Shown piece by piece: positions 58,395 through 64,000 of a stretch of 64,000 nucleotides of DNA. The notes beneath the pieces were generated by a model. The model saw nothing but the letters and a program-made list of their open reading frames with translations, made no database searches and was not told the DNA's origin. Position 1 is the first letter of the stretch, and every line of letters starts with the position of its first letter. The translations under genes and the position numbers were made by a program. The stretch spans positions 744,001 to 808,000 of the forward strand of contig NZ_WPHG01000003.1 in NCBI RefSeq assembly GCF_009742725.1, written 5' to 3'. This DNA is from Nitratireductor arenosus. Lineage in GTDB: Bacteria; Pseudomonadota; Alphaproteobacteria; Rhizobiales; Rhizobiaceae.

Positions 58395-61101
58395 CATGTC
58401 CTCCTTGGTCCGACGCGATGCGTCGCGATTCCAGTCCTGCCATCAGTGAGGCGAACAGACCGCCATTTTGCAACAGCGCGCGCTCGTGGCTGCTCGCCAC
58501 GTCCACCCGTGCCGAAAACCTTGTTTCGCCACCGGCCGTCCGGGCCGTCACAGTGACCGGGCGATCCGTCTCGACTGCGGCCCGCAGACCGTCGAAATCG
58601 TAGGTTTCGAAACCCGACAGGCCGAGCGAGGACGCGCTTTCGCCGTCGGCGAAGGTCAGCGGCAGGATGCCCATGCCGATCAGGTTGGCGCGGTGAATAC
58701 GTTCGAAACTTTCCGCCACGACCGCCCGCACCCCGAGTAGTTTCGGCCCCTTTGCCGCCCAGTCGCGGCTCGATCCCATGCCGTAATCGGTGCCGGCGAG
58801 CACGATCAGCGGCACGTTCTGCCGGCGCCAGCTTTCGGCCGCCTCGAAAATGGTCACCGGCTCGGCGTCCGGCGCCGTGCGTGTCATGCCGCCTTCGCGG
58901 CCGGGTGCGAGCAGGTTTTTCATGCGCTGGTTGGCAAAGGTGATGCGCGCCATGAAGTCGTGATTGCCGCGTCGCTGGGTAACGGCGTTGAAGTTGTCGG
59001 GCTCGACCCCGGCGGCGATCAGGAAGCGTCCGGCCGGGGTGTCGGCCAGGATCTCGCCGCTCGGCGTGATGTGGTCGGTCGTCAGCGAATCGCCCGCCCG
59101 TACCAGCACGCGCGCGCCCTCGATCCGGTCCGGCAGCGCCTCGTGCGGCCCGTCGAAGAAGGGCGGCCGCCGGATATAGGTCGAGGCCGGGTCCCAGGCA
59201 AAGCGCGGCCCGCTCGCCGTTTCCAGCTCGTGCCAAAGCGCGGCCCCGTCGAACAGCGTTGCGTAGCTGTCGCGGAATCGGCCCGGCTGCTGGCTGGTCG
59301 CCACCAGGCGCGCGAGTTCCTCGCCGTCGGGCCAGATGTCGCGCAGATAGACCGGCGCGCCGTCCTTGCCGGTGCCGAGAGGCTCGGTCTCGAAATCGAC
59401 GTCGACGCGGCCGGCGAGCGCAAAGGCCACCACCAGCGGTGGCGAGGCGAGGTAGCTTGCCCGGCAGGTTTTGTGGATCCGGCCCTCGAAATTGCGGTTG
59501 CCCGACAGCACCGCCGCCGCCACCAGGTCGTTGCCCAGCACCGCCTCGGCAATGTCGGCGCGGATCGGTCCGGATTTGCCGGAACAGGTCGTGCAGCCGT
59601 AGCCGACAATGTGGAAGCCGAGCGCTTCGAGCGGCGTCATCAGCCCGGCCTCGGTGAGATAATCGCGCACCAGCCGCGAGCCGGGCGCGAGCGAGGTCTT
59701 GACCCAGTCGGGCACCTGCAAGCCGCGCGCGACCGCGTTGCGGGCCAGAAGCCCGGCGCCGATCATCACCGACGGGTTGGAGGTGTTGGTGCACGAGGTG
59801 ATCGCGGCGATGGTGATCGTGCCGTGGCGCAGCGGCGCCTCGAGCCCGTCGATCGTGACGGTATCGTCGAGCCGTTCCGGCGCGAGGCCGAACCCGCCCG
59901 CGTCAACCGGCTTGGCGAGGACGTCGCGGAAGGCGGATTTGACTCCCGTCAGCGGCACGCGGTCCTGCGGTCGTTTCGGGCCTGCCACGCTGGGCGCGAT
60001 CTGGCCGAGATCGATCGTGACGGTCTCGGTGAATTCGATCGCCTGGTCGTGCTCCTCCACGAACAGCCCGGATGCGCGCGCATAGGCCTCCACGCGCCGG
60101 ACATGGTCAGGCTCGCGGCCCGACCGCGTGAGATAGTCGATCGTCATGGCGTCGATCGGGAAGAAGCCGATGGTCGCGCCATATTCGGGCGCCATGTTGG
60201 CCAGGGTGGCGCGCTCGGGCACGGTCAGCGTGGCGACGCCGAGGCCGAAGAATTCGACGAACGCGCCGACCACGCCGACTTTGCGCAGCCGCTCGGTGAC
60301 CGTCAAAACCAGATCGGTGGTCGTCGCTCCGGCCGGTAGCCGGCCCGTCAGCCTGACGCCGATGACGCGCGGGATGCGCACCACATAGTCCTGACCGAGC
60401 ACGGCCGCCTCGCCGTCGATGCCGCCCACGCCCCAGGCGAGCAGACCGAGCCCGTTGACCATCGGCGTGTGGCTGTCGCAGCCGAGCACGAATTCCGGTC
60501 CGGTGATCCGGCCGACACCGGGCACGTCCTGCTCCTCAACCACACGGGCGAGCTTTTCCAGATGCACCTGGTGGATGATGCCCGCGCCGGGCGGCACGAC
60601 GCGCAGGCGCTGAAAGGCCCGCTGCGCCCATTTGAAGAAGGCGTAGCGTTCGCGGTTGCGCTGATATTCCTTTTCGATGTTGCGGGCCTCGGCGTCGGGC
60701 CGGCCGGCGACATCGACGATCAGCGAATGGTCGACCACCAGCGTGACGGGAACCATAGGTTCGATGACGGCGGGGTCTCCACCGGCCTCGGCAACCGCAT
60801 CGCGCGCCGCGGCGAGGTCCATCAGCACCGGCAGTCCGCTGGAATCGGGCAGGATCACGCGCGACACCCTGAGCGGAACAGTCAGTTCCGCCGCGCCCGG
60901 TGTCCAGTCCAGTATCTTGCCTAGCGGCTCGGCAACGTCCGCGCCCCCGAGCGCCTGGCGCGCCACGTTTTCAAGGACTATGCTCAGGCTTGCCGGCAGG
61001 CGTCGCGGCCGATCTCCCGCAAGCGCGTCGAGCGCGACGCATTGCGCGGCCTCGCCGTGTGGTCCTTCGAAGCTTGCAAGTGGTATCTGGCGCACTGTCA
61101 C
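58384..61101 (-). CDS. acnA: Aconitate hydratase (AcnA-type)
   Basis: A 905-residue single-chain aconitase of the AcnA/IRP1 group. The [4Fe-4S] ligands are C437 (ITSCTNTSNPS), C503 and C506 (GYGCTTCSGKSG), matching E. coli AcnA positions within two residues. Active-site elements GCDSHTPM and the C-terminal swivel motif YGMGSSRDWAAKG are present. It isomerises citrate and isocitrate through cis-aconitate. Its position as first gene of a catabolic operon, facing a GntR regulator and a lyase, suggests a pathway-specific aconitase rather than the TCA enzyme. An AcnD-type methylcitrate dehydratase role is possible. Confidence 0.9.
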   Translation of the reverse strand: MTVRQIPLASFEGPHGEAAQCVALDALAGDRPRRLPASLSIVLENVARQALGGADVAEPLGKILDWTPGAAELTVPLRVSRVILPDSSGLPVLMDLAAARDAVAEAGGDPAVIEPMVPVTLVVDHSLIVDVAGRPDAEARNIEKEYQRNRERYAFFKWAQRAFQRLRVVPPGAGIIHQVHLEKLARVVEEQDVPGVGRITGPEFVLGCDSHTPMVNGLGLLAWGVGGIDGEAAVLGQDYVVRIPRVIGVRLTGRLPAGATTTDLVLTVTERLRKVGVVGAFVEFFGLGVATLTVPERATLANMAPEYGATIGFFPIDAMTIDYLTRSGREPDHVRRVEAYARASGLFVEEHDQAIEFTETVTIDLGQIAPSVAGPKRPQDRVPLTGVKSAFRDVLAKPVDAGGFGLAPERLDDTVTIDGLEAPLRHGTITIAAITSCTNTSNPSVMIGAGLLARNAVARGLQVPDWVKTSLAPGSRLVRDYLTEAGLMTPLEALGFHIVGYGCTTCSGKSGPIRADIAEAVLGNDLVAAAVLSGNRNFEGRIHKTCRASYLASPPLVVAFALAGRVDVDFETEPLGTGKDGAPVYLRDIWPDGEELARLVATSQQPGRFRDSYATLFDGAALWHELETASGPRFAWDPASTYIRRPPFFDGPHEALPDRIEGARVLVRAGDSLTTDHITPSGEILADTPAGRFLIAAGVEPDNFNAVTQRRGNHDFMARITFANQRMKNLLAPGREGGMTRTAPDAEPVTIFEAAESWRRQNVPLIVLAGTDYGMGSSRDWAAKGPKLLGVRAVVAESFERIHRANLIGMGILPLTFADGESASSLGLSGFETYDFDGLRAAVETDRPVTVTARTAGGETRFSARVDVASSHERALLQNGGLFASLMAGLESRRIASDQGGHDDT

Positions 61102-61140
61102 GATCCGACCTTCCTGGGAAAAGGAATATGGATCGACCGA

Positions 61141-61158
61141 AAAAGTGTCAACACTTTT
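61141..61158. promoter_or_regulatory. Perfect palindrome, likely GntR operator
   Basis: AAAAGTGTCAACACTTTT is a perfect dyad: 8-bp arms around a 2-bp centre. It lies 40 bp upstream of the aconitase ATG in the divergent gap with the GntR gene. The TGT-N2-ACA core is of the size bound by FadR-subfamily dimers. Confidence 0.75.
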
Positions 61159-61223
61159 GCCGGAACGCTCTTGAAGAATTCACTAAGCTTAGCTATCCCT
61201 TGGATCAATCTGGGTTTCGGACC

Positions 61224-61236
61224 AAAAGTGTCGACA
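61224..61236. promoter_or_regulatory. Second, partial copy of the GntR operator
   Basis: AAAAGTGTCGACA repeats the left arm and the TGT-N2-ACA core of the 61141 palindrome. It ends 12 bp before the TTG start and adjoins the AGGAGG ribosome site, so binding here would repress the GntR-lyase transcript (autoregulation). Confidence 0.6.
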
Positions 61237-61248
61237 GGAGGAAGCGTC

Positions 61249-61920
61249 TTGCCGGAACGCGAACAGTCTACCCTGGTCGACCGGGTCACGAGCAAGATTT
61301 TCGAGATGCTTCTGTCTGGCGAGATACCGCTGGGCGGGCCGGTCAACGAGGCCGCGCTCGCCGAGCTTCTGTCGGTCAGTCGCGGCCCGGTGCGCGAGGC
61401 GGTCAAGCAGCTCCAGGGGCGCGGCCTGGTCGTCAAGGAACCTTATCTCAAGGCACGCGCGGTCGCGCTAACGATCCCCGACATGGTGGAGATTTTCCAG
61501 CTCCGCGAGGCGGTGGAGGGCATGTCCGTGCGCCTGGCCACGCAACGCATGAGCGATGCCGAGCTCGACGATTTGCTGGTGGCGTTCTCCGACGCCAAAA
61601 AAAGGAGTGACGGCGTTTCTCTCGACGTGCATGTGCGCATCGCCGAGGGCAGCGGCAATGCCCGCATCCGCGCGCTTTTGTGCGACGAGCTTTATTATTT
61701 GCTGCGTCTTTACCGCGCGCGCTCGGGCAACGCGCCGGGCCGGCGCGAGGATGCCTTCGCCGAGCACTGGCAGATATTGCGGGCGATGAAGGCGCGCGAC
61801 GCGGACCTCGCCGAATCGCTGATGCGCGCGCATATCGGTCGGGCCACCCAATCGCTCCAGGCGCTGCTTGAAACCGAAGCGCCGCCCTCGAGCGGCACCG
61901 AAGAGAGGAAAACCGGATGA
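61249..61920 (+). CDS. GntR-family regulator (FadR/FCD subfamily)
   Basis: A 223-residue regulator. The winged helix contains GPVNEAALAELLSVSRGPVR and EAVKQLQGRGLV at about residues 28-70; the all-helical FCD effector domain follows (IFQLREAVEGMSVRLA), with HVRIAEGSGN and HWQILRAMKARDADLAE as its metal/effector His region. The start is TTG 61249, seven bases after a full AGGAGG. The frame is open upstream to 61042, but that part runs into the aconitase gene. Its stop overlaps the lyase ATG (ATGA). It probably controls both sides of the divergent operon. Confidence 0.88.
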   Translation: MPEREQSTLVDRVTSKIFEMLLSGEIPLGGPVNEAALAELLSVSRGPVREAVKQLQGRGLVVKEPYLKARAVALTIPDMVEIFQLREAVEGMSVRLATQRMSDAELDDLLVAFSDAKKRSDGVSLDVHVRIAEGSGNARIRALLCDELYYLLRLYRARSGNAPGRREDAFAEHWQILRAMKARDADLAESLMRAHIGRATQSLQALLETEAPPSSGTEERKTG

Positions 61921-62864
61921 GCTCTGAGCGACAGCAGCAGGCAACGCACGTGCGTCGGATGCGCGAGTTGATCGCGGCGGACGGGATCATCGTGTCGCCA
62001 GGCGTGTTCGACGGCTACAGCGTGCGTGTGGTCGAGAAGATGGGCTTCAAGACCGCCTGTACGACGGGCGCCGGCCTGTCGAATTCGCGGCTCGGCGTGC
62101 CCGATGTCGGCATTATGGGGCTGACCGACAATGTCGAGGCTTGCCGGATGATCGCGCGCAGCGTCTCCATTCCCGTCATGGCCGACGCCGACACCGGCTA
62201 TGGCAATCCGGTCACCGTCTATCACACCATCCAGCGCTTCGAGGAGGCCGGCGTCGCCGGCGTCAATATCGAGGACCAGGTCAGCCCGAAACGCTGCGGC
62301 CACATGACCGGCAAGGACGTGATCGACATGCGCGAGATGGCGCGCAAGATCGAGGCGGCCTGCGACGCGCGTAAGGATGATGATTTTGTCGTTCTGGCCA
62401 GGACCGATGCGATCGCCGTCGAGGGCATCGAAGGCGCGATCCGTCGCGCCAGGCTCTATGCCAAGGCCGGCGCCGACATGATCTTCGCCGATGCGATCGC
62501 CGGCGAGGAGCAGATCAAGCGCCTGGTCGACGCCGTCCCGGTACCGGTCTCGGTTAATATGGGCTTCGGTATCCGCAGCCGTCCGACGACGCCGCTGGTC
62601 CCGATCCGTCGGCTGGCCGAGCTCGGCGTTAAGCGCGTGACCCTGCCGCGCATGCTGCCCGCGGCCGCTTTGATGGCGATGGAGAACGCGCTTAATATCC
62701 TCAAGGCATCGATCGCCACCGGCGAGGTCGTCGACCGTCCCGACCTGCTGGTCGGTATCGACGACATCTGGGAGCTGATGGAGCAGCCCCGGATCAAGCA
62801 GATGGAAAGCCACTACAACGATCTCAGCGGCGTCGTCGTGCCCGAGGAGCGCGCCGCTTCCTGA
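61917..62864 (+). CDS. Isocitrate lyase / PEP mutase family lyase (methylisocitrate or dimethylmalate lyase-like)
   Basis: A 315-residue TIM barrel. Metal-binding Asp residues are in MADADTGYGNP (about 87), the catalytic loop with Cys is PKRCGHMTGK (about 123), and VLARTDAIAVEG and DMIFADA match the superfamily. The KRCGH loop marks C-C lyases (isocitrate, methylisocitrate, dimethylmalate) rather than PEP mutase. However, the VNMGFGIRSRPTTP loop differs from PrpB, so the substrate may be a related 2-alkylmalate or isocitrate. Translationally coupled to the GntR gene. Confidence 0.86.
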   Translation: MSSERQQQATHVRRMRELIAADGIIVSPGVFDGYSVRVVEKMGFKTACTTGAGLSNSRLGVPDVGIMGLTDNVEACRMIARSVSIPVMADADTGYGNPVTVYHTIQRFEEAGVAGVNIEDQVSPKRCGHMTGKDVIDMREMARKIEAACDARKDDDFVVLARTDAIAVEGIEGAIRRARLYAKAGADMIFADAIAGEEQIKRLVDAVPVPVSVNMGFGIRSRPTTPLVPIRRLAELGVKRVTLPRMLPAAALMAMENALNILKASIATGEVVDRPDLLVGIDDIWELMEQPRIKQMESHYNDLSGVVVPEERAAS

Positions 62865-62923
62865 GGCAATCGCCGTCCGTAGCGTCTTGCCCAGGCGGCC
62901 CGCAACCTCGGCAAAGCCCGTTT

Positions 62924-62952
62924 GCAATGGCGCCTCTCTGCGGCGCCATTGC
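62924..62952. terminator. Strong hairpin between convergent lyase and tctA genes
   Basis: GCAATGGCGCC (62924-62934) and GGCGCCATTGC (62942-62952) form a perfect 11-bp stem with a 7-base loop, 59 bp past the lyase stop. No long T-run follows on either strand, but position and stability suggest a bidirectional transcript end. Confidence 0.65.
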
Positions 62953-63057
62953 CGTTTCGGGGGCTGCCGATCGCGCCCTTGCTGCCCGGTTTGCCGCGGC
63001 GGATGAAAGCCGGCCGCGCTCCGCCTGCTCGTGACCCGCCGATATCCGGCGCCGGCT

Positions 63058-64000
63058 TTATTCGGCGCTGGCGCTTTCCTGGCTCTTCTTCGCGGCGGCG
63101 CTCTTGCCGAACCGCGCCTTCAGCGACGGCAGCAGCATAGCTACGAACAGGATCGCCGCGGCAGCGAGGAAGGCCGCGCTGATCGGACGGTCGATAAAGG
63201 TGGTCAGGTCGCCGCGCGAGAAAAGCAGCGCGCGCCGGAAATGCTGCTCGATCATCGGTCCCAGGATGAAGCCCATCAGGAGCGGCGCAGTCGGGTACTG
63301 GAAGGCGTTCATCAGATAACCGACAATGCCGAAGACGATCACCATCAAGACGTCGAACGGGCTGTTGTTGACGCTGTAGACGCCGACGCAGATGAAGAAG
63401 GTGACGGCCGGAAACAGGATGCGCTTGGGGATCGTCAGGATGCGCACCCAAATCCCGATCAGCGGGATGTTGAGCACCAGAAGCATCAGATTGCCAACCC
63501 AGAAGCTGACGACCAGGCCCCAGAACAGATCGGCGTGCTCGGTGAAGAATTCCGGCCGCGGCTGGATGCCGTGGATCATCATCGCACCCAGCAGCACCGC
63601 CATCGCCGCGTCGCCGGGAATGCCGAGCGCCAGCGTGGGAATGAACGCGGCCTGGGTCGAGGCGTTGTTGGCGGCCTCCGGGGCGGAGATGCCTTCGATC
63701 GCGCCGCGGCCGAACCGGCTCGGGTCGCGCGCCACCCGCTTTTCCAGCGCGTAGGACAAAAACGCCGCCAGCGTCGGTCCGGCGCCCGGCAGCGTGCCGA
63801 TGAAGGAGCCGATGCCGGCGCCGCGAATGGCGGGCTTCCAGCATTGGCTGAGATCTTTCCGCGTCGGCACCAGGTCGCGCATTCGAACCTTCTGCAATTG
63901 CGAGGCGTCGCGCTCCGGGGTTCCGGCGTTCTTGAGGATCTCGGCCACGCCGAACAGCCCCATCGCCATCGCGACGAGATTGAGCCCATCCTGCAATTCC
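63058..64000 (-). CDS. tctA: Tripartite tricarboxylate transporter large permease TctA, C-terminal part
   Basis: The frame runs to the window edge, so only about the last 313 of roughly 500 residues are present. GAGIGSFIGTLPGAGPTLAA and FGRGAIEGISAPEAANNAST, then ALGIPGDAAMAVLLGAM, are the TctA signatures. Several membrane spans follow (LVVSFWVGNLMLLVLNIPLI and others), and it ends with a Lys/Ser-rich tail. TctA with TctB and the periplasmic TctC takes up citrate, tricarballylate or similar acids. Its place next to an aconitase and a lyase supports a tricarboxylate-like substrate for the island. Confidence 0.92.
   Translation of the reverse strand, partial: ELQDGLNLVAMAMGLFGVAEILKNAGTPERDASQLQKVRMRDLVPTRKDLSQCWKPAIRGAGIGSFIGTLPGAGPTLAAFLSYALEKRVARDPSRFGRGAIEGISAPEAANNASTQAAFIPTLALGIPGDAAMAVLLGAMMIHGIQPRPEFFTEHADLFWGLVVSFWVGNLMLLVLNIPLIGIWVRILTIPKRILFPAVTFFICVGVYSVNNSPFDVLMVIVFGIVGYLMNAFQYPTAPLLMGFILGPMIEQHFRRALLFSRGDLTTFIDRPISAAFLAAAAILFVAMLLPSLKARFGKSAAAKKSQESASAE

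Noticed and set aside
58384-61101. Reading the aconitase and lyase as a standard 2-methylcitrate cycle
   Set aside because: No prpC or prpF gene is present, the lyase loop after the active site differs from PrpB, and the coupled hydantoinase and amidase genes are not part of that cycle; kept only as an alternative.
1-64000. tRNA, rRNA, CRISPR array, transposase or integrase genes
   Set aside because: No cloverleaf, repeat-spacer pattern or mobile-element protein was seen; the few repeats are single palindromes or short operator repeats.

Overview
The window is about 65% GC, densely coded, and full of 4-bp ATGA-type gene overlaps. It has ABC and TctA transporters, several catabolic operons with dedicated regulators, a cbb3 oxidase, and a short intergenic palindrome of the kind scattered through Rhizobiales genomes (19150-19194). 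Together these point to an alphaproteobacterium, most likely a soil or plant-associated member of the Hyphomicrobiales (Phyllobacteriaceae-like). I see no tRNA, rRNA, CRISPR array, transposase or phage gene.

Region 1 (1-32.2 kb) is a chain of catabolic and uptake modules. It starts with the end of an acyl-CoA dehydrogenase and a convergent 608-residue regulator made of two LysR proteins in tandem. Next come an epimerase, an SDR, a metal-dependent deacetylase, a D-threonine-aldolase-type PLP enzyme, a Gfo/Idh/MocA oxidoreductase and a MocR regulator. A complete dipeptide-type ABC importer follows, then a ThDP enzyme and a two-subunit N,N-dimethylformamidase-like amidohydrolase. An aldehyde dehydrogenase, a convergent enolase-superfamily enzyme and a second dipeptide-type importer come next, with an epimerase, an SMP-30 lactonase and a kynurenine-formamidase-like hydrolase downstream. 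A HpcH/HpaI aldolase and an IclR regulator close the block. The theme is uptake and opening of small amides, lactones and sugar acids.

Region 2 (32.4-37.1 kb) holds a secreted ankyrin protein coupled to a nucleoside deaminase, a CDF-family exporter lacking both aspartates of its membrane metal site, and a CopA-type copper ATPase.

Region 3 (37.3-55.0 kb) is best read as a nitric-oxide-responsive locus. It contains an NsrR homologue and three 23-bp dyad operators. One operator lies between two divergent operons: DUF2249, a 12-TM protein, double DUF2249, a Nfu_N-DUF59 fusion and small proteins on one side; three unrecognised small proteins on the other. The second covers the fdxA promoter and the third lies upstream of ccoNOQP. 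A separate amide module (41.9-49.2 kb: LivKHMGF-type importer, amidase, AraC regulator with apparently no ordinary start codon) sits inside this locus.

Region 4 (55.2-64 kb) is a divergent catabolic island: dienelactone hydrolase, isochorismatase-type amidase, hydantoinase-type hydrolase, SnoaL-like protein and an aconitase on the minus strand; a GntR regulator and a PEP-mutase/isocitrate-lyase family lyase on the plus strand; and a TctA permease cut by the window end. The enzyme set would suit opening a cyclic imide of a tricarboxylate (for example citrazinate) to aconitate and then cleaving the hydrated acid. That is inference.
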